This document shows, piece after piece, positions 18,758 to 29,059 of a DNA stretch of 64,000 bases. Source of the stretch: Thermoplasmata archaeon (GTDB taxonomy: Archaea > Thermoplasmatota > Thermoplasmata > Lutacidiplasmatales > UBA184); the NCBI GenBank assembly GCA_021819135.1, contig JAKASE010000001.1, positions 157,683 through 221,682 of the forward strand, in the 5' to 3' direction. The position numbers and the translations under genes were made by a program. The stretch's first letter is position 1; the number at the start of each line of letters is the position of its first letter. Below the pieces are notes generated by a model. It had not been told where the DNA came from. It ran no database searches and was given only the letters and a program-made list of their open reading frames with translations.

Positions 18758-19225
18758 ATGGCCTCGGCGGTCATCGTCTACGACTCGTGGTACGGGTGCA
18801 CCAAGGCGGTCGCCGACGAGATCGCCCGCGGGCTCTCCGGTGAGGGACGGATCCCGACGGTGGTCGCCCACGTCAAGGATACCTCCCCCGAGCAGCTCTT
18901 GCGGCACGACGTGATCGTGATCGGTTCCCCCTGCCACTTCGGCGCCCCCACGCCCCGGATCCGGGACCTCCTGCAGAAGATGCGTACGCTCGATCTCCGG
19001 GGGAAGCGGCTCGCGTTCTTCGACACCTGTTTCTCCTCCGATCGGGGCCGGGTGACCGCGCGCATGGAGACCATGCTGCGCAACCGGAACCCGTTCGTCT
19101 CGCCGCCGTTCCTCGGCCTCTCGGTCATGGTGGAGGAGACGCGGGGACCGGTCGCCCCGGGCGAGATGGGGAAGGCGCGCGATCTCGGGCGCACGATTCG
19201 CACCTCGCTGCTCCTGTCCCCCTAG
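18758..19225 (+). CDS. flavodoxin domain protein
   Basis: SAVIVYDSWYGCTKAVADEIARGL...DVIVIGSPCHFGAPTP...KRLAFFDTC. Confidence 0.88.
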   Translation: MASAVIVYDSWYGCTKAVADEIARGLSGEGRIPTVVAHVKDTSPEQLLRHDVIVIGSPCHFGAPTPRIRDLLQKMRTLDLRGKRLAFFDTCFSSDRGRVTARMETMLRNRNPFVSPPFLGLSVMVEETRGPVAPGEMGKARDLGRTIRTSLLLSP

Positions 19226-19299
19226 CCCGATCGACCCGAACTGGCGTGTCGGCGACCCGGACCCGGTCGCACCGGGGCCCGAGCGCGGGTGCCCCGCGA

Positions 19300-20016
19300 T
19301 CAGGCCCGCCGCTTCGCGTTCCGACGAGGCGCGCGACGGCGGCGGGCGACGTACCGCGCCAGGAAGCGCCGGGTCTCCCCCTCCTCCCGTCGCAGGATCC
19401 GGCCGAGCTCGGCGACCGGCCGCTCATGCTGGTCGACCCGAAGATCGACCCACCGGTCCCCCCAGGCCGGATCGAACCGCGCCTCCCGGTGGACGACCAG
19501 GATCGCCGCCGACTCCATCCCTCGGCGGTCCCCGCCGGCGCGTTCCCCTGCGACCAACGCTCGGAAGAGCCGGTTCGCGAGCGTCCCCTTCGCCCGCTCG
19601 AACTCGCGGGCCATCGCCGGGACCACGCGCTCGTTCGCGAGCAGGTTCCCCTGGCACGCAAAGCCGTCGCCGGTCACCTGGCCGGCCCAGTCGTGGCACT
19701 TCGCGCCGGTCCACGCCGCCGCGTCGCCGCGACGGTCGACGACCCCGAGCTGGCGGGTGTCGCGTCCGGGATCGGTCCGCGTGAGGCGGCGAACGACCTC
19801 GTCGGCGGACCGACCCCGTCGCAATGCCTCGAGGCCGAGGGGACCGTAGCGGACGTTCGACTGGGCTTGGGTCGCGAGCGCCCCCACCCGCCACTCCGCC
19901 CAGGGGACCACGGCCCCCACGGCCATCGGCTTCGTGGCGACCACGACCCCCCAGTACTGGCGCTCGTCGTCCGTGGCGACCAGCGAGAACGTCCCCCCCG
20001 CACCGCGACCGTACAT
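19300..20016 (-). CDS. DUF1028 domain-containing protein
   Basis: TFSLVATDDERQYWGVVVATKPMAVGAVVPWAEWRVGALATQAQSNVRYGPLGLEALRRG...CQGNLLA. Confidence 0.87.
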   Translation of the reverse strand: MYGRGAGGTFSLVATDDERQYWGVVVATKPMAVGAVVPWAEWRVGALATQAQSNVRYGPLGLEALRRGRSADEVVRRLTRTDPGRDTRQLGVVDRRGDAAAWTGAKCHDWAGQVTGDGFACQGNLLANERVVPAMAREFERAKGTLANRLFRALVAGERAGGDRRGMESAAILVVHREARFDPAWGDRWVDLRVDQHERPVAELGRILRREEGETRRFLARYVARRRRAPRRNAKRRA

Positions 20017-20026
20017 CGGCCCTCGG

Positions 20027-20407
20027 CTACGGCTCCGGGGTGAAGACGAGGGAGAGCGAGTTCACGCAGTGCCGGATGTCCTTCGGGGTGAACCCTTCGC
20101 CCTCGAAGACGTGGCCGAGATGCGCGCCGCAGGCTTCGCACCGGATCTCCGTGCGGAGGCCATCGGGATCCGGGACCCGGCGGACCGAACCCGGCACCTC
20201 CTCGTCGAAGCTCGGCCAGCCGCACCCCGCGTCGAACTTGGTCTCCGACCGGTACAACAGGGCGCCGCAGCGTTTGCAGGAGTACGCGCCCCGGGCGAAG
20301 GTCGCCTCGTACTCTCCCGAGAACGGCGCCTCGGTGCCCTTGCGGACGATCACCCGCTCCTCGGCGGGCGTGAGCTTCCTCCAGGCGGCCGGAGGCCCCG
20401 TCGACAC
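20027..20407 (-). CDS. msrB: peptide-methionine (R)-S-oxide reductase
   Basis: GAYSCKRCGALLYRSETKFDAGCGWPSF...RTEIRCEACGAHLGHVFEGEG...RHCVNSLSL. Confidence 0.96.
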   Translation of the reverse strand: MSTGPPAAWRKLTPAEERVIVRKGTEAPFSGEYEATFARGAYSCKRCGALLYRSETKFDAGCGWPSFDEEVPGSVRRVPDPDGLRTEIRCEACGAHLGHVFEGEGFTPKDIRHCVNSLSLVFTPEP

Positions 20408-20595
20408 GACCGGGCATCCCGCCTTGGCTCTTTACCCCTGCCCGCTCCGACCCCGCGGGCGGACGCTCCGGGCTCCCCCATCCGCGATCGCCGGTTCCGT
20501 GCGAGGCCGTAGCATGTAGCGACGCGGTCCACGCGTGATTTATCCGTCCGGGGCGATTGGTTTGAGTAGCTCCAGAGGTACCAAGAGGCCACACC

Positions 20596-22029
20596 ATGAC
20601 CGATGCCGAGTCCCGATACGAGCGCATCGAGATCCCCGAAGAACACCCGGAGGACCGGGTGAACGATTTCCGCGAGGTCCTGCACTCCTACACGCGCGAA
20701 GAGGCGATGCTGGAAGCGCAGCGGTGCCTCCAGTGCGCGCTCCCGTTCTGCGTCGAGGCGTGCCCGATCACGCAGGACTGCCGCGGGTACATCGGACTGG
20801 TCGCGCACGGGCAGTTCGATGCGGCGGCCCGGCTGACGCTGAGGGAGAACCCGCTCGCGACGACGCTGTGCAAGGTCTGCTACCACTACTGCGAGGACGC
20901 GTGCATCATGCGGGGTCGCGGCGTCCCGATCGCGATCCGCCACATCAAACGGGCCGCCCTCGAGCACGGGAACTCGAACCTCGAGTACCGCCACAGCGCC
21001 CCGAAACACGAGCGGATCGCGATCATCGGGGCCGGGCCCGCGGGCATCATGGCCGCCTGGGAGCTCTGCCTGCGCGGATACTCGGTCACGATCTTCGAGA
21101 AGCAGTCGGCGGTCGGCGGGCAGGCGGGGGCGATCCCGCACTACCGGATGCCCCACCACGAGCTGCTGATCGACCTGCAGCGGTTCCGGGACTTCGACCT
21201 CACGTTCTCCGAGGGGAAGACCGCCGGGGTCGACTACACTCCCGAGAGCCTCCTTGCCGAAGGGTACCGGGCGGTCTTCGTCGCGATCGGCGCGTCGAAG
21301 GCGAGCTACCCCGGCATACCGGGCGAGAACCTTCCCTGCGTCCTCCCGGCCCTCGACTTCCTCTACGACGTGAACCAGGGCCGGCCCGTGGTCCTTGGGA
21401 AGAGGATCGTCGTGATCGGGGGCGGGGACGTCGCGGTGGACGCGGTGCGGACCGCCCGCCGGATCTCTCCGGGCGCCGAGGTCACCATGGCCTATCGACG
21501 GACCCGGGGCGAGTCCCCCGCCGGCGAGGAGGAGCTTCGGGAGACGGAGCCGGAGGGGATCGCGTTCCGCTGGCTTCTCTCTCCCCTCAAGGTCCTCGGC
21601 ACCGACCGCGTCGAGGGAGTGGTCTTCCAGGAGATGGAGTTGAGCGCTCCCGATGCCTCCGGACGGCGGGCGGTCCGGCCCGTCGAGGGGCGGACCGTCA
21701 CCCTCGGGTGCGACACGGTCATCATGGCGATCGGCGAGAAGGCCGACCTCACCGGCTTCCGGCCGGAGCTCGGGCTCAAGATCGGGAACAAGGGCTGGCC
21801 CGAGGGGCGGCCCGCGGACTACATGACCGCGGTGGAGGGGATCTTCGCCGCGGGGGGTCGGTCGGTCGTGCACGCGATGGCCGCGGGGACCCGGGCCGCC
21901 GATGCGATCGACGCCTATCTGGCCCGGAAGGCGGGCCGTCCGGCCACCCCCAAGCCCGACCCGTACGGTGAGGGGGCCAGCCCACCTCAGGTACCGGACG
22001 GCTACTCCTCCCCCGTCTGGAAGCCGTAG
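20596..22029 (+). CDS. gltD: NAD(P)-dependent glutamate synthase small-subunit-like oxidoreductase
   Basis: N-terminal Cys clusters (CLQCALPFCVEACPI; CKVCYHYCEDACI), IIGAGPAGIMAAWEL, VIGGGDVAVDA. Confidence 0.88.
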   Translation: MTDAESRYERIEIPEEHPEDRVNDFREVLHSYTREEAMLEAQRCLQCALPFCVEACPITQDCRGYIGLVAHGQFDAAARLTLRENPLATTLCKVCYHYCEDACIMRGRGVPIAIRHIKRAALEHGNSNLEYRHSAPKHERIAIIGAGPAGIMAAWELCLRGYSVTIFEKQSAVGGQAGAIPHYRMPHHELLIDLQRFRDFDLTFSEGKTAGVDYTPESLLAEGYRAVFVAIGASKASYPGIPGENLPCVLPALDFLYDVNQGRPVVLGKRIVVIGGGDVAVDAVRTARRISPGAEVTMAYRRTRGESPAGEEELRETEPEGIAFRWLLSPLKVLGTDRVEGVVFQEMELSAPDASGRRAVRPVEGRTVTLGCDTVIMAIGEKADLTGFRPELGLKIGNKGWPEGRPADYMTAVEGIFAAGGRSVVHAMAAGTRAADAIDAYLARKAGRPATPKPDPYGEGASPPQVPDGYSSPVWKP

Positions 22030-22171
22030 GCGTCCCGATCTCTGAGCTGCCCGCGGGTTGTGCGCCTTGGAAAGCGATCCGGTCCGGAAGAAGGTCAAGG
22101 TCGATGCACCCCGGTGATATAGACCCCTTTCTGCTCCGCACCGCGGCCACGGGGCAGGTGCTCGGGAGCGG

Positions 22172-22762
22172 ATGATGGGACCAGCGACCGCGAGTTGGTG
22201 GGCGGAACATGCCGGGGGCCTCAAGACCGTCTTTCGGCTCTTGCTCGGCGTCGTCTGGCTCGTGGACGGGGTGCTGAAGTTCACCTCCGGATTCGTCGAC
22301 GGTTTCCCCGGGGCCGTGCAGTTGGCTCAGTCCAACGCCCCCAGCTGGCTATCGGGCTGGTTCTCGTTCTGGTCGACCCAGGCGAGCGCGAACCCGTCTC
22401 TGATCGTCTACACGGTCGGCACGCTCGAGCTCCTCCTCGGGATCGCGCTGATCCTCGGCCTCATGCGCAAGGTCGCCTACGCCGGCGGGGTCGTCCTCAG
22501 CCTGCTCATCTGGGCGGTCCCCGAGGGGTTTGGCGGACCGTACCAGACCGGGGCGGGGGGCACGGACGTCGGGACCGGGATCATCTACGCGATCGCCTTC
22601 CTCGGGCTGATCGTCATCAACGCGACGTACGGGACGAGCCGGTGGAGCCTCGACGGCCTGATCGAGAAGCGGTTCCCCGGCTGGGCCCGGGTCGCCGAGT
22701 TCTCCGGAGGGGGTCCGGGGGCCTCCGGGTCGTCGGCGAGCGCGAAGGCCCCGTCCCACTGA
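22172..22762 (+). CDS. DoxX/TQO small subunit-like membrane protein
   Basis: LLLGVVWLVDGVLKFTSGF...ELLLGIALILGLMRKVAYAGGVVLSLLIWAVPEGFGGPY. Confidence 0.75.
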   Translation: MMGPATASWWAEHAGGLKTVFRLLLGVVWLVDGVLKFTSGFVDGFPGAVQLAQSNAPSWLSGWFSFWSTQASANPSLIVYTVGTLELLLGIALILGLMRKVAYAGGVVLSLLIWAVPEGFGGPYQTGAGGTDVGTGIIYAIAFLGLIVINATYGTSRWSLDGLIEKRFPGWARVAEFSGGGPGASGSSASAKAPSH

Positions 22763-22810
22763 GCGCTCTCGGTCGGCCCCGGGGGGCCGGCCCGTTCGGG
22801 GCGGCCGGGA

Positions 22811-24433
22811 TCAGTGGGCGAGGAACGGGCGCCGCCAGTCGTCGGGCAGCACCGCGGTCTCCTTGATGTTCCGCGGGGTCAGCCACCGCAGGAGATTGAC
22901 GATCGACCCGGCCTTGTCGTTCGTGCCCGATCGTCGGGCGCCGCCGAACGGCTGTCGGCCGACGATCGCTCCCGTCGGCTTGTCGTTGATGTAGAAGTTC
23001 CCGGCGCTCCAGCGTAGGGCACGCTCGGCGGCAGCGACCGCGTCGCGGTCCTGGGCGAAAATCGACCCCGTGAGCGCGTACGGGGACGTGCGGTCGCAGA
23101 GGCGCAGCGTCTCCTCGAACTTCGCGTCCGGGTAGACGTACACCGTGAGGATCGGTCCGAAGATCTCCTCCGACATGAGGATCCCCTGAGGGTCCGTCGT
23201 GCGGACGACCGTCGGCCGGACGAACCAGCCCTGGGAGCGGTCGACTTCGCCCCCCACCACCACCTCGTAGTGCTCGGGATCCTCCCGCGCGCGGGCGAGG
23301 TACCCACCGATGTTCGTGAACGATCCTTCATCGATCACCGCTCCCATCCAGTGGCCGAGATCGTCCACCGGCCCGACGGGCAACCGGGGCACCTCCTCGC
23401 GCAGGATCCGGGCGACCTCGGGCCACCGGCTCTCGGGGATGTACGCCCGGGAACAGGCCGAGCACTTCTGTCCCTGGTACTCGAACGCGCCCCGGATCAG
23501 GTTGATCGCCGTGCCGCGGACGTCGGCGGAGGGATGCATGAAGATGAAGTCCTTCCCGCCGGTCTCTCCCACGATCCGGGGGAAGTTGCGGTACCGCTCG
23601 ACGTTCTGCCCCACGCGCTTCCAGATCTGGACCAGCGACGCGTAGCTTCCCGTGAAGTGGATGCCGGCGAGCGCCGGGTGGTCGAGCAACACTGTCGCGT
23701 CGCGGCTCGAGAACGGCACGAAGTTCACGACGCCCGCCGGGAGGCCTGCCTCCTGGAGCACTCGGAAGATCTCGTAGTTCGCCGCGATGACCGCACGGGC
23801 CGGCTTCCAGATCGTGACGTTCCCCACGATCGCCGGGGCGGTGGGGAGGTTCCCCCCGATCGAGTAGAAGTTGAACGGCGGGATCGCGAGGACGAACCCC
23901 TCGAGCGGCCGCCAGTCGAACCGGTTCGCCTCGCCCGGGTACTGGTCGGGCTGCATGTCGTAGATCTGGCGTGCGAAGAACGCGTTGAAGTTCCAGAAGT
24001 CGACCAGCTCGGCCAGGTCGATCTCGGCCTCGTAGGGGTTCTTCGACTGATTGAGCATGATCGCGGCGATGTTCCGTAGTCGGCGCGGCCCCGCGAGGAG
24101 GGTCGCCGCCTTCTGGAAGATCGCGATGCGGGAGGCCCAGTCCCGGTTCGCCCAGGCGTCGTGGGCCGCGAGCGCGCTCTCGGCACCCGCGGCGAGCTCC
24201 GCGGGTCCGGCGACGTGCGCCTTCGCGAGGACGACCGAACGGTCGTGGGGCGATACGACGTCGACCGTCTCCGCGCCGCGAACCTCCCGGCCGCCGATCA
24301 CGAGCGGAATGTCGAGGGGGCTTCGCTTCGCTCGCTCGATCTCGGCTTGGAGCGCCCGACGTTCGGCGGAATCCGGCAGGTACTGGCGGATCGAGTTGAC
24401 ATCGTTGACCGGATGGTCGATCTTCGCGATCAT
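22811..24433 (-). CDS. pruA: L-glutamate gamma-semialdehyde dehydrogenase (1-pyrroline-5-carboxylate dehydrogenase)
   Basis: ALDH fold; GETGGKDF, GQKCSACSRAYI, EEIFGPILTVYVYPD, INDKPTGAIVGRQPFGGARRSGTNDKAG. Confidence 0.93.
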   Translation of the reverse strand: MIAKIDHPVNDVNSIRQYLPDSAERRALQAEIERAKRSPLDIPLVIGGREVRGAETVDVVSPHDRSVVLAKAHVAGPAELAAGAESALAAHDAWANRDWASRIAIFQKAATLLAGPRRLRNIAAIMLNQSKNPYEAEIDLAELVDFWNFNAFFARQIYDMQPDQYPGEANRFDWRPLEGFVLAIPPFNFYSIGGNLPTAPAIVGNVTIWKPARAVIAANYEIFRVLQEAGLPAGVVNFVPFSSRDATVLLDHPALAGIHFTGSYASLVQIWKRVGQNVERYRNFPRIVGETGGKDFIFMHPSADVRGTAINLIRGAFEYQGQKCSACSRAYIPESRWPEVARILREEVPRLPVGPVDDLGHWMGAVIDEGSFTNIGGYLARAREDPEHYEVVVGGEVDRSQGWFVRPTVVRTTDPQGILMSEEIFGPILTVYVYPDAKFEETLRLCDRTSPYALTGSIFAQDRDAVAAAERALRWSAGNFYINDKPTGAIVGRQPFGGARRSGTNDKAGSIVNLLRWLTPRNIKETAVLPDDWRRPFLAH

Positions 24434-24901
24434 GGGACCGTCGACCGGGGAGGGGCTCGTAACGCTTTCGCGCGCCCGTGAGGAAGTCGCTCGCGGGGAG
24501 CGCTCCTGCGACGAGATCCCGGAGCGGAGACGAGGGCATCCCGCCAGTCCCGATCGTCGGGACCGATCCCCCGGGCGCTGCCGGTATGAAGAGGGGGCGG
24601 GGTGGGCGGGCTCCCAGGGTATCCCTCCGCCAGCCCCCCGCCCGGCCGCTCGGAGCGCGGTCGGATACGGAGGAACATCGCGCCAGAGAGGAACTCGGGT
24701 TGACGCATGCGTCCCCCCGTCCCAAGAGGTATCACCCTTGAGATACCCCGGAAAGCCTCGATCCAGTAACACGGCTCGCGGGAGCCCATTTATCAACGGC
24801 CGGTCGGTTCGCTGGCCGATGATCGCTCCCGTCCCGGGACGAACCCTCCACCCACCGGTGGAACGCCCGGAGACGAGGACACGATCGGATGGAGGCGAGG
24901 T

Positions 24902-25585
24902 GTGACCGAAGCGGTCGTGGTCGGTCAGGACGTGTGGAAGGTCTACGGCAGCGGCAACACCGCGGTCCCGGCGCTCCAGGGGATCTCGGTCCAGATCCTC
25001 CGCGGGGAGATGCTCGCAGTGATGGGCCCCTCCGGGTGCGGGAAGACGACGTTTCTGAACTGTTTCAGCGGGCTCGATGACATCTCACGAGGCACCGTCA
25101 CGATCGAAGGCACGAACATCCATGCGATGAGCGACGCGAAGAAGAGCGAGTACCGCGCGCTCCGCACCGGGTTCGTCTTCCAGTCGTACAACCTCCTCCC
25201 GATCCTCAGTGCCGAGGAGAACGTCGAGCTCCCCCTCCTCATCGCAGGTCGCAGCGCCCGGGAGGCTCGGGCCGAGGCCCGGGGAATCCTGAACCGGCTG
25301 GGTCTCGGGGACCGGAGGGCCCATCGGCCGGCCGAGCTCTCCGGCGGCCAGCAGCAACGGGTCTCCCTCGCGCGGGCGCTGGTGGCGAAGCCCGCGATCG
25401 TCTGGGCGGACGAACCGACCGGCAACCTGGACGCCGAAGGCTCGCGAGACGTGACGACGTTGCTGCGCGAGCTCAATCGGGAGTACGGTCAAACGATGGT
25501 GGTCGTCACGCACGACGGCGAGGTCGCCTCCCAGTGCGATCGGACCCTGCGCATGCGGGATGGAAAGTTCGTCGACGGAGCGTGA
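24902..25585 (+). CDS. ABC transporter ATP-binding protein (LolD/MacB type)
   Basis: MGPSGCGKTTFLNCFSGLD, ELSGGQQQRVSLARALVAKP, VWADEPTGNLD. Confidence 0.93.
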   Translation: MTEAVVVGQDVWKVYGSGNTAVPALQGISVQILRGEMLAVMGPSGCGKTTFLNCFSGLDDISRGTVTIEGTNIHAMSDAKKSEYRALRTGFVFQSYNLLPILSAEENVELPLLIAGRSAREARAEARGILNRLGLGDRRAHRPAELSGGQQQRVSLARALVAKPAIVWADEPTGNLDAEGSRDVTTLLRELNREYGQTMVVVTHDGEVASQCDRTLRMRDGKFVDGA

Positions 25586-25591
25586 CCCCGC

Positions 25592-28555
25592 ATGGCGTCG
25601 GTCTCGGTCGTAGGCGCCGTCCTTCTCCTCCTGGTCCTCGTCGGGCTCATCACCGTCGCGCTCGCGCTTCGGCACCGCCTCGCCTTCCGTCTCGCGATCC
25701 GGAACGTGCGTCGGGGCCGGACGAGGACCGTGCTCCTGGTCGCGGGCCTGCTGGTCGCGACGACCATCGTTTCCGGGAGCCTGATCGTGGGCGATACGGT
25801 CGATCAGCTCGTCGTGCACTACTCGTACCTCGGTGCGGGGTTCAACGATGAGGCGATCTCCGCGCCCTCGGCCACGGGCGGGAACGTCTTCTACAACTAC
25901 TCGGTCTACACTCAGACCGTCTCGCTGGCCGGCGCGCACCCGGGGATCGCCGGCATCGCCCCCGAGATCATCTCCGGGGCCTCGGCGTATGATCTCGAGA
26001 GCAGGGTTCCCGAGACCGGACTCAACCTCATCGGCGTGAACGGCAACCAGAGCACCGCCCTCGGTGCGTTCGTCGCCGACAGCGGCACCTCGCTCGCGGG
26101 CGCGGCACCAGGGATGGTGCTGGTCGACGACCAGGCGGCGTCCGCGCTGAACGCGACCGCCGGGCAGACCCTGGTGGTCTACGGGATCCGGAGCGCGCCC
26201 CTCACGATCGAGGCGGTCGTCCAGGACAACGTCCGGGGGGCGTTCATCACGGGGGGACTGACCCCGGGCAACCTCTTCGTCGACCTCGCGACGGCCCAGT
26301 ACCTCGAGAACGCCACCGGGTCGATCAATTACATCAGCCTCACGAACACGGGCACCCAGATCGAAGGCGCGGACGCGTCGCCGGGGATCGCGGCGTACCT
26401 CAACACGACGCTCGCCCCGGTGCTCGAGCCGTACGGTCTGACCGTGCAAACCCCCCTCAAGACCTCGCTCGACGCCTCCACCCAGAGCGGCACCAGCCTC
26501 GTCACCCTGTTCCTCGCCCTCGGACTCTTCTCGATCGTCGCGGGCGCGGTGCTGATCGTCGGACTCTTCGTGATGCTCGCCGAGGAACGCAAGGGCGAGA
26601 TGGGCATGCTTCGGGCGATCGGACTGCGACGTCGGGAGCTGGTGTATGCGTTCTTCTTCGAAGGGGTGATCTACTCCGCGGGGAGCGCCTTCGCCGGGAC
26701 CGCGCTCGGGGTGGGGGTCGGCTACCTGCTCGTCTACCTCGCGGGGCAGATCCTCGCCTTTGAGATCCCGCCCGCCGTGTTCCTGCAATCGTTCACGGTG
26801 ACCGGCGAGAGCCTCGTGATCGCGTACGTCGTGGGGTTCCTCCTGACGCTCGCCACCGTGATCGTCGCCTGCCGTCGGGCGAGCCGGCTGAACATCGTTC
26901 GGGCGATCCGGGACACTCCCGAGCCTCCCCCACGCCTCCGGACGTACACGTTCCTCGCATACCTCGGCGTGCTCTGCGCGGTCGCGGGGTTCCTTCTGTT
27001 CTTCGGGACCTACCGGGGGTCGGCCGACATCTCCTACCCGATCATCGGAGGCAGCCTCGCGATCCTCGGGATGGGCCTCGTGGCCGCGCGCTTCCTGAAG
27101 AACCGCCTGGTGTTCACCACCGCGGGTTTCGGCCTCGTGGTCTGGGCGGGCTTCGAGCCCCTCCATACTGACCTCTTGGGCACCTCCCACACGGGTGGAA
27201 TCTTCGTTCTCTTCGTGACGGGGATCGTCCTGATCACGGGGGTCCTCCTCGTTTTCGTCTTCAACGCCCCCACGATCGCCCGGGCGCTCTCTCACCTGTT
27301 TGGCCGTCGCACGGATTCGAGCCCGGTCGTCCGGATCGGGCTCGCGTACCCGACGCGTCAGGCGACGCGGACGGCGGTCAGCCTGACGATCTTTGCCCTT
27401 GTGGTCTTCACGATGGTCGCGACGGCCACGTTCGGGTCGATCGCCTCCGCAAGCCTCGACAGCACGGTCCAGGACCAGACCGGCGGGTACAGCCTCTTCG
27501 GCTACTCCCAGACGCCGATACCGGACCTCTGGGGGATGATCTCCTCGAACGCGACCCTCGCCCCCCTCTTCTCTGCCGGAGTGTCGGTCGTGACCGCCTC
27601 GATCGACGTGAACGTGACCGGCTTCGCGGGGAACCCGTATCGGGACCAGATGTACGCGCCCCCGCCGAACACGACCGGTCCTTCGAGCTTCTACGCCACC
27701 GAGCAGTTCTCGTTCGCCGCGCTGTGGCGGGGAATGACCGCCTCCGAGACCTGGAGCGACCTCGCGACCAACTCTTCGGTCGCGATCGTGGACCAGACCT
27801 ACGGACCGAGCTCCACGGCTTCCTCCGTGACCGGAACGACCGCGGGGCCGGCCCACCCCAGCGTACACGTGGGGGACACGATCCGGATCGCCACGATCCG
27901 CGGGGCGCAGCCCACCGCGTTGACCGTCATCGGGATCCTGACCACCTCCTCGGTGCGCGGGGTGTGGGTGAACCCGGGCGTGGCGGCCTCCCTCGGATAC
28001 GGCGAGGCCACCGGGTACGCCCTGACGATCGCCCCGGGGGTCGACGTGACGCACGCCGAGCAGCAGGCCAAGATCGCGTTCTTCCCGTGGGGGCTCGTTC
28101 TCATCGACCTGAAGGCGATCCTCCAGACCTCCATCAGTACGACCGAGGGGTTCATCGGACTCCTCGAGATCTTCGTCGGCCTCGGCCTCGCCGTCGGGAT
28201 CGCGGCCATGGGGATCCTCGCCCTGCGGGCCGTGGTCGAGCGTCGGCGCGAGATCGGCATGCTCCGGGCCTCCGGCTTCACGCAGCGGATGGTCCTGCAA
28301 GCCCTGGCGCTCGAGTACTCGTTCGTCACCCTTGCCGGCATCGTCATCGGCGTGGGTTTGGGCCTCCTGGTCGCCTACAACCTCACGGTGAGCGCCGGCG
28401 CGGTGTCGGCCGGCTTCGGGACCTTTGCGGTCCCCTGGGTCACGGTCCTCGAGATCGCCGGGATCGCCTACGCGCTCGTCCTCGTGGCGATCGCCACTCC
28501 GTCGCTCCGCGCGGCCCGGCTCTCTCCGGCAGACGCTGTACGCTCGACCGAATGA
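25592..28555 (+). CDS. ABC transporter permease, FtsX-like
   Basis: Two FtsX-type TM blocks, e.g. EERKGEMGMLRAIGLRRRELVYAFFFEGV and ERRREIGMLRASGFTQRMVLQALALEYS. Confidence 0.9.
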   Translation: MASVSVVGAVLLLLVLVGLITVALALRHRLAFRLAIRNVRRGRTRTVLLVAGLLVATTIVSGSLIVGDTVDQLVVHYSYLGAGFNDEAISAPSATGGNVFYNYSVYTQTVSLAGAHPGIAGIAPEIISGASAYDLESRVPETGLNLIGVNGNQSTALGAFVADSGTSLAGAAPGMVLVDDQAASALNATAGQTLVVYGIRSAPLTIEAVVQDNVRGAFITGGLTPGNLFVDLATAQYLENATGSINYISLTNTGTQIEGADASPGIAAYLNTTLAPVLEPYGLTVQTPLKTSLDASTQSGTSLVTLFLALGLFSIVAGAVLIVGLFVMLAEERKGEMGMLRAIGLRRRELVYAFFFEGVIYSAGSAFAGTALGVGVGYLLVYLAGQILAFEIPPAVFLQSFTVTGESLVIAYVVGFLLTLATVIVACRRASRLNIVRAIRDTPEPPPRLRTYTFLAYLGVLCAVAGFLLFFGTYRGSADISYPIIGGSLAILGMGLVAARFLKNRLVFTTAGFGLVVWAGFEPLHTDLLGTSHTGGIFVLFVTGIVLITGVLLVFVFNAPTIARALSHLFGRRTDSSPVVRIGLAYPTRQATRTAVSLTIFALVVFTMVATATFGSIASASLDSTVQDQTGGYSLFGYSQTPIPDLWGMISSNATLAPLFSAGVSVVTASIDVNVTGFAGNPYRDQMYAPPPNTTGPSSFYATEQFSFAALWRGMTASETWSDLATNSSVAIVDQTYGPSSTASSVTGTTAGPAHPSVHVGDTIRIATIRGAQPTALTVIGILTTSSVRGVWVNPGVAASLGYGEATGYALTIAPGVDVTHAEQQAKIAFFPWGLVLIDLKAILQTSISTTEGFIGLLEIFVGLGLAVGIAAMGILALRAVVERRREIGMLRASGFTQRMVLQALALEYSFVTLAGIVIGVGLGLLVAYNLTVSAGAVSAGFGTFAVPWVTVLEIAGIAYALVLVAIATPSLRAARLSPADAVRSTE

Positions 28556-28603
28556 AGCGGGACCGACGGCCGGACCGCGGAGGGGTCCGACCCCACCGGC
28601 CGA

Positions 28604-28924
28604 CTAGAGCTCCTTGATGATCCGGTCGATCTCGTGCGCCGCCTCGTCGAGCTCCTTTGCGACGCGTTGCGCGGCCTTCTTGGCCGAGCCGGAAGGGTTC
28701 TTCGCGGCCACCTGCGCCTTCTCCACGAGCCGCTTCGACAGGCGGGCCGTCGCCCGCCCCAGGTCCTGGGCCGCCCGCCGCGTCTCATGGAGCACGGACT
28801 CCAGCGTGTCCCCCCCTCCGACCGTGCCGGCGGAGGGCGGCGGGGTCCAAGGCAGCGCAGCGCCGCAGGCGGGACAGCTCGTCGCGCCCGATGGGGCTTC
28901 ACGACCGCAGTGGGGACAGAACAT
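28604..28924 (-). CDS. zinc-ribbon protein with helical C-terminus
   Basis: MFCPHCGREAPSGATSCPACGAALPW followed by Ala/Lys-rich helix. Confidence 0.7.
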   Translation of the reverse strand: MFCPHCGREAPSGATSCPACGAALPWTPPPSAGTVGGGDTLESVLHETRRAAQDLGRATARLSKRLVEKAQVAAKNPSGSAKKAAQRVAKELDEAAHEIDRIIKEL

Positions 28925-29059
28925 GGGCTCTTCCTCGAGGTCTCACGAGGACAGACGCCTACTTACGGCTTCGTCCGACGGGTCGGAGCCCCCCCGGGCG
29001 GATTCTGTCGGGGGGTACGAAAGGTTCGTGGCCCGCCGAGCCCTTCTTTGGGACGAACC

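Noticed and set aside
25085-28300. 1071-aa minus-strand ORF antisense to the ABC genes
   Set aside because: Low-complexity, Asp/Glu/Arg-rich shadow of the true coding frames, which have clear ABC/FtsX motifs.
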